Made by a program: the position numbers and the translations under genes. From Mongoliibacter ruber (lineage in GTDB: Bacteria; Bacteroidota; Bacteroidia; Cytophagales; Cyclobacteriaceae), in contig NZ_PVTR01000002.1 in NCBI RefSeq assembly GCF_003003005.1, positions 208,571-272,570 of the forward strand: DNA of 64,000 nucleotides, written 5' to 3'. The notes beneath the pieces were generated by a model, which did no database searches, was not told where the DNA came from, and saw nothing but the letters and a program-made list of their open reading frames with translations. Positions 18,438-27,391 of this stretch are shown here, in pieces (positions within the stretch are counted from its first letter, which is position 1; each line of letters begins with the position of its first letter).

Positions 18438-19061
18438 ATGAAAACTCTTGTATTTACTCAAATCGAAGACACCATCAAAACACTTGATGTAGCATCTATT
18501 TCACCTCAAAGAAAGGATGTTTTACAGCCTTTGATAAACTTTATCCAAGAAAAAGTGGATAAAAAAGAAGCTGTTCTTTTGAATTTCATCTGCACCCACA
18601 ACTCCCGTAGGAGCCATTTGTCTCAAATATGGGCACAGGTAATGGGTGCATATTTCGATATTCAAAAGGTCTTCACATACTCTGGAGGTACTGAAGCTAC
18701 TGCAATGTTTCCCAAAGTAGGAGAAACACTCAGCGCTCAAGGCTTGGAAATCATACCACTATCGGATGGGAACAACCCTGTCTATGCAGTCAAATATGCA
18801 GAAAACGCTCATCCAATTGTCGCTTTTTCGAAAACCTATGACCATGCCTTCAATCCTACTTCAAATTTTGCTGCCGTCATGACTTGCTCCCAAGCGGATG
18901 CTGGTTGTCCTTTTATTGCAGGTACTGAGAAGCGAATACCAATAACTTATGATGATCCAAAGGCATTTGATGGAACCCCGCAACAAGCCGAAAAATACAA
19001 AGAACGAAGCTTACACATTGCCACAGAACTATTTTATGTATTTTCTAAAATCAGTAAATAA
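18438..19061 (+). CDS. Arsenate reductase-like low-molecular-weight phosphatase
   Basis: 207 residues from the ATG at 18438 (a TTG six bases earlier is the alternative). The phosphatase loop CTHNSRRS (Cys about 52) fits CX5R of the low-molecular-weight tyrosine phosphatase/ArsC fold. The later CSQADAGCP supplies the two resolving cysteines seen in thioredoxin-coupled arsenate reductases. Reduction of arsenate to arsenite for export by the next gene is the likely role. An N-terminal extension of about 45 residues precedes the loop, longer than in classic ArsC. It overlaps acr3 by one base. Confidence 0.85.
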   Translation: MKTLVFTQIEDTIKTLDVASISPQRKDVLQPLINFIQEKVDKKEAVLLNFICTHNSRRSHLSQIWAQVMGAYFDIQKVFTYSGGTEATAMFPKVGETLSAQGLEIIPLSDGNNPVYAVKYAENAHPIVAFSKTYDHAFNPTSNFAAVMTCSQADAGCPFIAGTEKRIPITYDDPKAFDGTPQQAEKYKERSLHIATELFYVFSKISK

Positions 19062-20092
19062 TGACAGCAAAAAATAAACAGCTCCCCATTTTTGAGCGGT
19101 ACCTAAGTCTTTGGGTAGCACTTTGTATTGCAGCTGGAATTGGTATTGGTCAATTGGCAGGTGACAGCATGCAATTTCTCGCTGATGCAGAAATCTATAA
19201 TGTGAATATTCCAATTGCAATTTTGATTTGGTTGATGATATACCCTATGATGCTTCAGATTGACTTCAGCAGTATCAAAGATGTTGGAAGAGCTCCAAAA
19301 GGTTTAATCCTGACTGTTACAGTCAACTGGCTGATCAAGCCTTTTACCATGGCATTTTTTGCCTGGATCTTTTTTGAGCACCTCTATTCTGCATGGATAG
19401 AACCTGATCAGGCTGGTGAATACATTGCCGGGGCTATTTTGCTTGGCGTAGCACCATGTACCGCGATGGTTTTTGTATGGTCTTATCTTACCGATGGTGA
19501 CCCTAATTACACCCTGGTACAAGTTTCGATCAATGACCTTATCATTCTTGTAGCCTTTGTACCATTGGTAGGTTTCCTTCTCGGCATTACAGATGTTGAA
19601 ATCCCATACAATACCTTGGTAGCTTCAGTATTGATTTTTGTGGTCATTCCATTGGTCGCAGGTGTCATTACCAACAAACTTATGATTAAAAAACATGGAG
19701 AAGAGTGGTTTAAATCTGTTTTCCTTCCACGCTTGAAGCCTGTTAGTATTTTGGCTTTGTTGGTAACTTTAATCCTGCTATTTGCTTTTCAAGGAACAAA
19801 CATCTTGGATAATCCGCTGATTATCCTGTTGATTGCAGTGCCTTTGATAATCCAATCTTATTTCATTTTCTTCCTGACATGGTTTGCTGGACAAAAACTC
19901 AAATTATCCCATGCTGTCTGCGCTCCCGCTTCAATGATTGGAACGAGTAATTTCTTTGAATTGGCTGTTGCAGTTGCAATCGCATTGTTTGGACTTCAAA
20001 GCCCTGCAGCTCTTGTAACTGTTGTAGGGGTATTGGTGGAAGTTCCGGTGATGCTTAGCTTAGTAGCATTGGCAAATAGATGGAGGTATTAA
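19061..20092 (+). CDS. acr3: ACR3-family arsenite efflux permease
   Basis: 343 residues with ten hydrophobic segments. The ACR3 signature is visible in the segment [17 protein letters not shown] with the conserved cysteine, and in [20 protein letters not shown] near the C-terminus. It exports arsenite across the inner membrane using proton motive force. It starts within the stop codon of the upstream reductase-like gene (TAATG), so the two are coupled. Confidence 0.95.
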   Translation: MTAKNKQLPIFERYLSLWVALCIAAGIGIGQLAGDSMQFLADAEIYNVNIPIAILIWLMIYPMMLQIDFSSIKDVGRAPKGLILTVTVNWLIKPFTMAFFAWIFFEHLYSAWIEPDQAGEYIAGAILLGVAPCTAMVFVWSYLTDGDPNYTLVQVSINDLIILVAFVPLVGFLLGITDVEIPYNTLVASVLIFVVIPLVAGVITNKLMIKKHGEEWFKSVFLPRLKPVSILALLVTLILLFAFQGTNILDNPLIILLIAVPLIIQSYFIFFLTWFAGQKLKLSHAVCAPASMIGTSNFFELAVAVAIALFGLQSPAALVTVVGVLVEVPVMLSLVALANRWRY

Positions 20093-20117
20093 TCTTAAAA
20101 GTATATTCGGAATCATA

Positions 20118-20134
20118 GCAATATTGTAATATAG
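20118..20134. promoter_or_regulatory. Second candidate ArsR dyad
   Basis: GCAATATTGTAATATAG contains the dyad ATATTGTAATAT (five of six pairs) and resembles the site at 17889. It lies 109 bp before the DUF6428 gene. The call is weak because AT-rich palindromes are common here. Confidence 0.25.
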
Positions 20135-20242
20135 ACCGATTCTATACACCAATTTGATACTAATTGAAACTGAATATTTATTGATATAAAATCGCGCCTG
20201 GCCGGTAGGCAGGTGTGACAACCAAAAAACAATTATAAACAC

Positions 20243-20782
20243 ATGAAAACAAATCAATTCACCAAAACCCTTCAAGAAAATCCCAATAAGGCACTTTTCT
20301 TCGAATACCAAAGCGGCCAATATGTGCGTACTGACTACCACATCACCGAGATCAAAAATGTCAACTTTGATACTGTAGATTGTGGTGGTATCCGTAATCA
20401 ATGGTCAGAGGTTCATATACAACTTTGGGAAAATGAAATTCCTGAGCCAAACCATGCCGTGGACTCCAGCAAAGCCCTGAAAATCTTTGATGTGGTCAAC
20501 CAGGTGAGGGAAACCTATCCCGATGCTGAGATTAAGTTTGAATATGGTAATGCAACTTTCCCAACGGCAGTACTTCCTGTTCACAATATCAAGGATACAG
20601 GCAATGCCCTAATTGTACAACTCATAGCTGATCAAACTACTTGTAAAGCTAAAGACAGGGCAACTACTCCAGAAGAAAAAGCAGCGGCTTGTTGTGGACC
20701 AGCTCAAGAAGCCAAACCTAAACTTGTCATGGCATCCATCCAAGATACCGGCAGTTGCGCCCCAGGATCAGGATGTTGCTAA
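20243..20782 (+). CDS. DUF6428-like ars operon protein
   Basis: 179 residues, likely cytoplasmic. The protein resembles the small family (DUF6428, name from memory) that travels with Bacteroidota arsenic operons. The C-terminal third is cysteine-rich: TTCKAKD, AACCGPAQ and the terminal GSCAPGSGCC, which could bind arsenite or another thiophilic metal. It is separated from acr3 by 150 bp that contain their own dyad and a GTGAC leader also found at 17831, so it may have its own promoter. The function is not established. Confidence 0.7.
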   Translation: MKTNQFTKTLQENPNKALFFEYQSGQYVRTDYHITEIKNVNFDTVDCGGIRNQWSEVHIQLWENEIPEPNHAVDSSKALKIFDVVNQVRETYPDAEIKFEYGNATFPTAVLPVHNIKDTGNALIVQLIADQTTCKAKDRATTPEEKAAACCGPAQEAKPKLVMASIQDTGSCAPGSGCC

Positions 20783-20802
20783 TGAACATAGGTCTAATTC
20801 AG

Positions 20803-20840
20803 AAACTTTTCCAAAGTTCAAAACTTTGGAAAAGTTTTTT
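20803..20840 (+). terminator. Rho-independent terminator of the ars operon
   Basis: Sixteen-base stem AAACTTTTCCAAAGTT / AACTTTGGAAAAGTTT with a three-base loop, running into six T. Confidence 0.85.
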
Positions 20841-20903
20841 CAATAAAAAATAACCGTCTTGTTTTAAAAAACAACACTTTTTACTCCAAATGATATTTGA
20901 TTG
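20837..20903 (-). pseudogene. Decayed second copy of the purU 3' end
   Basis: This 67-bp stretch matches the last 68 bases of purU coding plus flank (21823-21890). It shares AATAAAAAATAACCGTCTTG and TGATATTTGATTG, with a one-base deletion and a stop codon replacing an Arg codon. It encodes nothing intact. It lies on the other side of the small barrel gene, so that gene sits between a real and a relict purU terminus. Confidence 0.75.
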
Positions 20904-20918
20904 TCTATTCAATAAATT

Positions 20919-21521
20919 TTATTTCTTCCCAATATTGAATCGCACTTTATAAGTAGCGTTGAGGTACCATGGAAAATAATATTCCGCGCCATAAGCTGAA
21001 ATACCGACTGCATTTCTGATGTTGGGATTTCTTGTCTTCCACTCTCCTTCAAGTTCTAAAAAAAGGCCAATTCTTTGGAATTTATTGGTAAAAATAAAAG
21101 GAGTATTTTCTGGTCCAGAAAAATTGACCACTTCAATTGTGTTTCCGCCTAATTGAAGGGAAGGACCAGCTGCAAAAGCCAATATAAATCCAGAATCCCG
21201 TTGAAGGATATCGTATTTAAGTGTTGGCGTAATGAAAATACCAGAGGATTGGTCTAAACTTTTTTGTCCGGGGGAAACCCCTCTATTTTCCAAGTTTCCG
21301 AGAGATTGATAAAATAAAACAGCAGCATTGAGGGATGTTCTTCTACCTAATTTATAATTAAGCTCATTGTTCATATTAAGGCCCCACAGCAGGTTGTTCC
21401 CGTCAATAGAGGCACCCCCGCCAACTGTATATTGAACTTTTGGCTTTTCATCCTGAGCAAAGGAAACAGCTGGCACAAAGGCCATGAAGAAAAGGAGACG
21501 AAATAGTAGGTTTGTTTTCAT
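20919..21521 (-). CDS. Outer membrane beta-barrel protein, hypothetical
   Basis: 200 residues from the ATG at 21521 (21536 and 21551 are other starts). The signal peptide LLFRLLFFMAFVPAVSFAQ is followed by alternating polar and hydrophobic strands and a terminal YKVRFNIGKK. This is typical of small eight-strand-type barrels of Bacteroidota. No specific family is recognised. It is flanked by purU and a relict purU end, suggesting insertion at that spot. The 304-bp gap up to purU (21522-21825) is AT-rich and holds nothing else I can name. Confidence 0.7.
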   Translation of the reverse strand: MKTNLLFRLLFFMAFVPAVSFAQDEKPKVQYTVGGGASIDGNNLLWGLNMNNELNYKLGRRTSLNAAVLFYQSLGNLENRGVSPGQKSLDQSSGIFITPTLKYDILQRDSGFILAFAAGPSLQLGGNTIEVVNFSGPENTPFIFTNKFQRIGLFLELEGEWKTRNPNIRNAVGISAYGAEYYFPWYLNATYKVRFNIGKK

Positions 21522-21825
21522 GCCAAATAATTTCATTGATGTGAAATTCAAATATCAATGAAATTTTTTCTTTAAAAAATTATTTTTAATTATTCTTCAT
21601 TCAAAAAAATGTTAAATTTTACGAGTTAAAATAATGATTTGAGCTTGGTTATGTTCCCTTTCGAAAGCTGAAATTGAGCGTAATTGTACGTTTATAAGGT
21701 TTAAATTCACCAAGCCATGAGATTGGAGCATACCGATAATCCACTCATTGACTTGAATAATTTACTTAAATTCAACTTAAGCTCGATTTCCCTTACCTAC
21801 ATACAAATTGGAACCTAAATACTTT

Positions 21826-22680
21826 TCAATAAAAAATAACCGTCTTGTTCCTATAAGCCAGTACTTTCCGCTCCAAGTGATATTTGATTGCTTTTGAAAG
21901 CACCACTTTTTCCACATCTTGACCAATCTGCACCAAATCAGACGGAGAGTTGTGGTGACGCACACGGGCTATTTCTTGCTCAATAATAGGACCTGCATCA
22001 AGTTCCTCGGTCACATAATGAGCAGTGGCCCCAATGATTTTTACGCCCCTTTCATATGCTGCATGATATGGTTTGGCTCCTACAAAGGCCGGTAAAAATG
22101 AATGGTGAATGTTGATGATCTGATTTGGGAAGGACTTGATAAAATCCCCGCTCAAGATCTGCATGTACCTGGCAAGCACCACAAAATCCACCTGATGCTG
22201 TTTCAATAACTCAATTTGTTGTTTTTCCACCTCAGCCTTATTGGACTTATCCACAGGAAGGTAATAAAATGGAATTCTAAAGGCAGTAACTACTTTTTTC
22301 AGTTCCAAATGATTGGAAATAACCAGAGGGATTTCTACATCAAACTGTCCTGAATAATACCGACTCAAAATATCAAATAGACAATGGGAAAGTTTAGACA
22401 CAAAAATGGCCATCCTAGGTTTGGAGGTGTTGAAATATAACTCAAATTTCATCTCAAACTCATCAGCCACCTCTTGCTGAAAGATTTCTGCAATTTTGTC
22501 CTTTTCCAAATCAAAACTCTCGAGTTCCCAAGCGGCTCGCATAAAAAACATCCCGATTTCCCCATCCACATGTTGGTCAATTTCGAGGATATTGCCTTTG
22601 TAGGAATACAAAAAATCAGATACTTTGGCAACTATACCTTTTTGATCTGGGCATTGAATAATGATCGTTGCAGTTTTCAT
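21826..22680 (-). CDS. purU: Formyltetrahydrofolate deformylase
   Basis: 284 residues. An N-terminal ACT domain (CPDQKGIVAKVSDFLY, about 1-80) is followed by the formyltransferase fold. The catalytic motif is NIHHSFLP, with the conserved Asp in ELDAGPIIEQE. It hydrolyses 10-formyl-THF to formate and THF, balancing one-carbon pools. It is a single gene, divergent from 22766. Confidence 0.93.
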   Translation of the reverse strand: MKTATIIIQCPDQKGIVAKVSDFLYSYKGNILEIDQHVDGEIGMFFMRAAWELESFDLEKDKIAEIFQQEVADEFEMKFELYFNTSKPRMAIFVSKLSHCLFDILSRYYSGQFDVEIPLVISNHLELKKVVTAFRIPFYYLPVDKSNKAEVEKQQIELLKQHQVDFVVLARYMQILSGDFIKSFPNQIINIHHSFLPAFVGAKPYHAAYERGVKIIGATAHYVTEELDAGPIIEQEIARVRHHNSPSDLVQIGQDVEKVVLSKAIKYHLERKVLAYRNKTVIFY

Positions 22681-22765
22681 TAAGAAAATTATTTAAAATG
22701 TTATATTACTTGTATAGTTGGAATTTAATAGAGATTATTACATAGTAACTAGTATATTAATTCGA

Positions 22766-23470
22766 ATGTCCAGATTTCATTTCTCAATTATAATTTTTTT
22801 TTGCATCTCGAATGTAATATTTGGACAAAATAATGACTTACAGAAGGATTATAAAGAAATAAAATTTGGAAAATATCCCGGATTGCAAACAGGAGCTGTA
22901 TATCCTTCCAAAGACCCTTTGCTGAGAGATGAACCAACACTTGCTGAAAAGCAGTTCCAGGAGTCTAAATTGGAATACGAAGATTTTCATTTTGATAGAC
23001 AGCTAATCAAGTATGATATTTTTATGGATGAGCTCGTCATCTCCTCTCAACAATTTCAAAATGAAATAATCCTGAATGCAGACCTTGTCTCATATGCAGA
23101 GTTTACAGACGGGACTATCATTGTCAAAAGACACTTAAATCCCAGTTACAAACATCATAGAAATGGATTCTACAGGCTAGTGTGGTCTGGTGAGTATGAA
23201 TTGTTATCCAAACACAGAAAGGAACTTCAAAGATTCTCCTCCCCGTCAGAGTATTACAAATTTTTCTCCACGCATACCGATTATTTTGTTCTGAAAAATG
23301 AAGAATGGATTCCAGTGGAGAGCCCTAACCAATTGATCAAGGTATTGGATGTGGACAAAAAAGAGTTCAAAAAACATGTCAGAGGGTTAAATCTAAAATT
23401 CAAAAGGAATAAAGACGAATTCCTAATTGAGCTATTGAAATTCAGTACCAATACCCGAAAAGCTCAATGA
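22766..23470 (+). CDS. Hypothetical secreted protein, first gene of a receptor operon
   Basis: 234 residues from the ATG at 22766, which begins a good signal peptide (MSRFHFSIIIFFCISNVIFG); the longer frame from 22718 adds an implausible tail. The mature protein is basic and without cysteines. No family is recognised. It overlaps the TonB receptor start by four bases (ATGA), so it is probably a periplasmic or surface partner of that receptor. Confidence 0.7.
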   Translation: MSRFHFSIIIFFCISNVIFGQNNDLQKDYKEIKFGKYPGLQTGAVYPSKDPLLRDEPTLAEKQFQESKLEYEDFHFDRQLIKYDIFMDELVISSQQFQNEIILNADLVSYAEFTDGTIIVKRHLNPSYKHHRNGFYRLVWSGEYELLSKHRKELQRFSSPSEYYKFFSTHTDYFVLKNEEWIPVESPNQLIKVLDVDKKEFKKHVRGLNLKFKRNKDEFLIELLKFSTNTRKAQ

Positions 23471-26235
23471 AGAATATATTAAAAATATCATTTGTTTTAT
23501 TCTTGTGGTTGATGTGTCAATATTCCATTATGGCCCAATCCGAAAATAGAGAACTCATTAGCGGGCTGTTTTTGGGAATTTCTTTTGAAAGATTTGTTGC
23601 CCAAGTAGAATCTAACACTTCATATAGATTCTACTATAAAAGCCAAGATATCCTTGAGCTAAGGGTGAATATGAGCGCGGAAAACAACTCCCTTTCCGAT
23701 ATCCTCAGCACATTGTTTTCAAATACCGAATTAAAATTTTTTATTGATGACAATCAAAATGTATACATCACAAAAGGGGTTTTGGTAAACAATACCGTAC
23801 ATCAAGGATTCAAAATACCTTCCGAAAACCAAAATATTCCTTTGGAAGGTCAAGCCGAAATAGCTCAACAAACTGAAAGCACTACATTAGACCGAAACAC
23901 CTTATGGGAAATAGGCTCTACTGAAACACACGACGGAAGTGGTTATGCCACCCTCAGTGGTGTAATTCAGGCCAAGTCAACTAGAGAACCAATAAGTGGA
24001 GCATTGGTGACAGGTCCACAAATTTCTGACAGGATAGTATCGGACCAAAATGGCAAATTTAGTGTCCGATTACCACTTGGTAGACAATCTTTGGTCGTGC
24101 AGGGTTTTGGTTTGGGCCAAGAAAGAAGGAGCATAAATGTCATGGGTGATGGTGGATTGAACATCACCATGGAGGAAGATTTTATCAGCTTGGGGGAAGT
24201 AACCGTCAGCTCCAACAGACCTATTAATGTGGAAAAAGTCCAAATGGGTGTAGAAACCATGGACATCAGCACTATGAAAAAAATGCCTTTGCTGTTGGGA
24301 GAAGTGGATGTGATCAGGTCAATACTTACCTTGCCGGGAGTAAATACAGTAGGTGAAGCCAGCGTAGGATTCAATGTGCGAGGCGGTGCTGCTGACCAAA
24401 ACCTGATTTTGTACAACGAGGCTACAATTTTTAACCCCAGTCACTTATTTGGATTTTTCTCAGCATTTAACCCAGATATGGTAAATGGGGTCGACCTTTA
24501 CAAAACAGGAATCCCCATCCAATATGGGGGCAGGTTATCCTCAGTCCTGGATGTAGAGGGGAAATACGGAAACGCGGAATCCATCCAAGGTGGTGGAGGA
24601 ATAGGTCTCCTGGCCAGCAGGCTAAACCTTGAAGGGCCAATCGGTAAAAACACCACCTTCAATATAGGTGGTCGTACAACCTATTCCAATTGGCTGCTAT
24701 CATTACTCGACGAAACTACAGGGTTTAACAATGGCCGAGCCTCCTTTTATGATATAAACCTCAATCTCTCACATCAAATTGACGGGAGAAACAAGCTTTT
24801 ATTTACAGGATATTTGAGTGGTGATAGTTTCAGGTTTGAAAGAGATACTACATTTTCTTATTCCAACAGGAATCTGAATCTTAGCTGGATAAGGGAGCAA
24901 TCCGATGAGTTATCCTTTAAGACCACAATTGGCTATGATGGCTATGAATTCAATATCATCAGTGATTTAAATCCTTCAAACTCATTTGACTTTGGTTTTG
25001 ATATCAACCAATTCCATTTCAAGAGTTTGGCCAATTATACTGCAATACCAAATCACAAGCTGAACTTTGGGGTTTCCTCCATACTGTTTAGTCTTAATCC
25101 AGGAACTATTTCGCCTAAAGGCACTGGCTCACTGATCCTTGACCAACGTGTTGATACTGAAAGGGCTCTTGAGTCGGCCATATTTATCAATGATGAGTGG
25201 GAGTTAAGCGATAGATTCAGTTTGAGTTTGGGCGCAAGGCTGATGTTCTATCAATTTTTGGGACCCACCGATGTTGATATCTATCAAGAAGGAACCATAA
25301 GGACAGCAGAAACTGTAGTTGAAACAATCAGTTATTCCTCAAATGAAATTGTCCAGCCCTATTTTGGCCCTGAATTCAGGATATTTGGGAGGTACTTGTT
25401 GAATGAGAACAGCTCAATCAAAGCAGGGTTTTCGAGTTCAAGGCAACATCTCCACATGGTTACCAATACTTCTGCTATCGCACCAACTGATACTTGGAAA
25501 CTCAGTGACAGATACGTGAGGCCTCAGATCGGGAATCAGGTGTCAGCAGGATATTTCACTTTTATCCCATCCAGGTTTTTGGAAGCTTCTTTTGAGGTGT
25601 TTTACCGTACAATGGACAACCTGCTTGATTACCGTAGTGGTGCTACCCTCATTCTCAACAACGCAATAGAAAGGGATATTTTACGCACAGAAGGACAAGC
25701 ATATGGCATAGAAGTATTGCTCAAAAAAAATGTGGGCAGATTGAACGGCTGGCTGAGTTATACTTATTCCAGGTCACTTCTCAGGACATCACCCGATGAG
25801 CTGGGGCAAAAAATCAATATGGGGAGATTTTATCCAAGCAATTTTGATCAGCCACATGATGTGTTTCTTGTATTGAACTATGAGATCACAAAAAGGGTAA
25901 TGCCTGCCATCACTGCAAATTACAGTACTGGCAGACCAATAACTTTACCGATCGCCAAGTATGATTATCTGGGAGTGGAAAGGGTATTTTATTCAGACCG
26001 GAATGACTTCAGGATACCTGATTTCTTCAGGATTGATGCCTCTGTCAATTTTGAAGGAAACCATAAAATCGAAAAATTGGCACATACCTCCTGGTCTTTG
26101 GGCGTGTACAATTTGCTGGGAAGGTCTAATCCGTATTCGGCATATTTCACTCCAATCAATGGCACATTGCAAGGATTCCAACTGTCCATATTTGCAAGGC
26201 CGATCCCGTTTATTACTTATAATTTTAGATTTTAA
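23467..26235 (+). CDS. TonB-dependent receptor with N-terminal STN domain
   Basis: 922 residues. A signal peptide is followed by an STN/FecR-interaction-like domain (about 28-105, ending VYITKG). A carboxypeptidase-like Ig domain lies at about 155-245, with a plug at about 255-370 (VRGGAADQNLILYNEA) and a barrel to the end (ITYNFRF). STN domains normally link receptors to FecR-type anti-sigma factors, but none is seen nearby. It is the core of a four-gene coupled operon with 22766, 26237 and 27388; the substrate is unknown. Confidence 0.88.
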   Translation: MKNILKISFVLFLWLMCQYSIMAQSENRELISGLFLGISFERFVAQVESNTSYRFYYKSQDILELRVNMSAENNSLSDILSTLFSNTELKFFIDDNQNVYITKGVLVNNTVHQGFKIPSENQNIPLEGQAEIAQQTESTTLDRNTLWEIGSTETHDGSGYATLSGVIQAKSTREPISGALVTGPQISDRIVSDQNGKFSVRLPLGRQSLVVQGFGLGQERRSINVMGDGGLNITMEEDFISLGEVTVSSNRPINVEKVQMGVETMDISTMKKMPLLLGEVDVIRSILTLPGVNTVGEASVGFNVRGGAADQNLILYNEATIFNPSHLFGFFSAFNPDMVNGVDLYKTGIPIQYGGRLSSVLDVEGKYGNAESIQGGGGIGLLASRLNLEGPIGKNTTFNIGGRTTYSNWLLSLLDETTGFNNGRASFYDINLNLSHQIDGRNKLLFTGYLSGDSFRFERDTTFSYSNRNLNLSWIREQSDELSFKTTIGYDGYEFNIISDLNPSNSFDFGFDINQFHFKSLANYTAIPNHKLNFGVSSILFSLNPGTISPKGTGSLILDQRVDTERALESAIFINDEWELSDRFSLSLGARLMFYQFLGPTDVDIYQEGTIRTAETVVETISYSSNEIVQPYFGPEFRIFGRYLLNENSSIKAGFSSSRQHLHMVTNTSAIAPTDTWKLSDRYVRPQIGNQVSAGYFTFIPSRFLEASFEVFYRTMDNLLDYRSGATLILNNAIERDILRTEGQAYGIEVLLKKNVGRLNGWLSYTYSRSLLRTSPDELGQKINMGRFYPSNFDQPHDVFLVLNYEITKRVMPAITANYSTGRPITLPIAKYDYLGVERVFYSDRNDFRIPDFFRIDASVNFEGNHKIEKLAHTSWSLGVYNLLGRSNPYSAYFTPINGTLQGFQLSIFARPIPFITYNFRF

Positions 26236-26236
26236 T

Positions 26237-27391
26237 ATGGATAGAAAGGGTATATTAAAGATTTGCTTGTTGTTCATTTTAATGTCCTGTCGGGAAATCT
26301 TCGAGCCTGAAATAGCCTTTGTGGATTTTGGGTTTTTGGTGGTAGAAGGCCATATAGAGGTTGGCGGTAATGAAGTGGCCAATATCCGTCTCAGTAGGAC
26401 CAGAAGCATTTATGATTCCCTTCCGTCTGTACCAGTCACCCAAGCAGAAGTCTGGGCAGAATCTGATACAGGCAACAAGTATTTCTTTGTCCACAGTGCC
26501 AACGGGAATTATAGACAAGAAGAAAATTTACCTTTTGAACAAAACTATAGACTTCAAATCCGATTAAACAATGGATTGAGTTATGCTTCTGATTGGATGA
26601 GTCCTTACCGGACCCCATCAATTGAGAACATTTATTTTGAAAAAGAAGAAGAGGGTGTTTTTGTATATCTGGATGCTTCCGCAGGAAATCAATCAGGATT
26701 TCTCTTTTGGACATACGAAGAGGTCTGGCAGTTTGCCACCCCTTTCACTTCTCTTTTTAAATTTGATACAGAGATCAATGATTTAGTCATACGTGAAGAT
26801 CCTATCAACATTTGTTTTAATGAAAATAATCCAGGTAGAATTTTGCTTGCAGATACGGAGAGTATGGATGATGGGAAGGTCAACAGGCAGGAAATTACTC
26901 GTATTCCAAATGAGTCTGAAAAACTGGGAATCCGGTATTCCATAGAAGTAATCCAAAGGTCAATAAATCCTGATGCTTTCGAGTTTTGGGAAGTATTGAG
27001 AAAAAACACAGAGGATGTTGGAGGTATTTTCAGTCCCATGCCTTCTGAGATTCCAGGAAATATTAAGAGTTTGGACAATCCGGAAGAACCTGTGATTGGT
27101 TTTGTTGGATTAGGGTCTACTGAGAGAAAAAGGATTTACATTAACTTTACAGATATCAGTCCTTGGAGAGCCAGAATTCCTGATTACATCAATTGTGCTC
27201 TGACAGATACCATTGAGCCCTTGCAGTTCGCTACTTTCTTTTCTACCAGAAGGTTTATACCCCTTGCCTCCATTGAAACAGAAGATCCCGAAGAGGGATT
27301 CAAGATAAAATACCTCACTACTACAGTGTTTTGTGCAGACTGCAGGTCTAGAGGAACTTTGGAAAAACCAGAATTTTGGGAAGAAAGATGA
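26237..27391 (+). CDS. DUF4249 family lipoprotein
   Basis: 384 residues from the ATG at 26237, one base after the receptor stop. The lipobox is LFILMSCREI. The sequence FLVVEGHIEVGGNEVANIRLSR and the later beta-rich body fit DUF4249, a Bacteroidota outer-membrane-associated family that is regularly encoded beside STN-type TonB receptors. It is probably the surface partner of the receptor. It ends in a four-base overlap with the next gene. Confidence 0.82.
   Translation: MDRKGILKICLLFILMSCREIFEPEIAFVDFGFLVVEGHIEVGGNEVANIRLSRTRSIYDSLPSVPVTQAEVWAESDTGNKYFFVHSANGNYRQEENLPFEQNYRLQIRLNNGLSYASDWMSPYRTPSIENIYFEKEEEGVFVYLDASAGNQSGFLFWTYEEVWQFATPFTSLFKFDTEINDLVIREDPINICFNENNPGRILLADTESMDDGKVNRQEITRIPNESEKLGIRYSIEVIQRSINPDAFEFWEVLRKNTEDVGGIFSPMPSEIPGNIKSLDNPEEPVIGFVGLGSTERKRIYINFTDISPWRARIPDYINCALTDTIEPLQFATFFSTRRFIPLASIETEDPEEGFKIKYLTTTVFCADCRSRGTLEKPEFWEER

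Noticed and set aside
24018..24416. Long antisense frame inside the TonB receptor gene
   Set aside because: A shadow of a real gene; the sense frame has full domain support.
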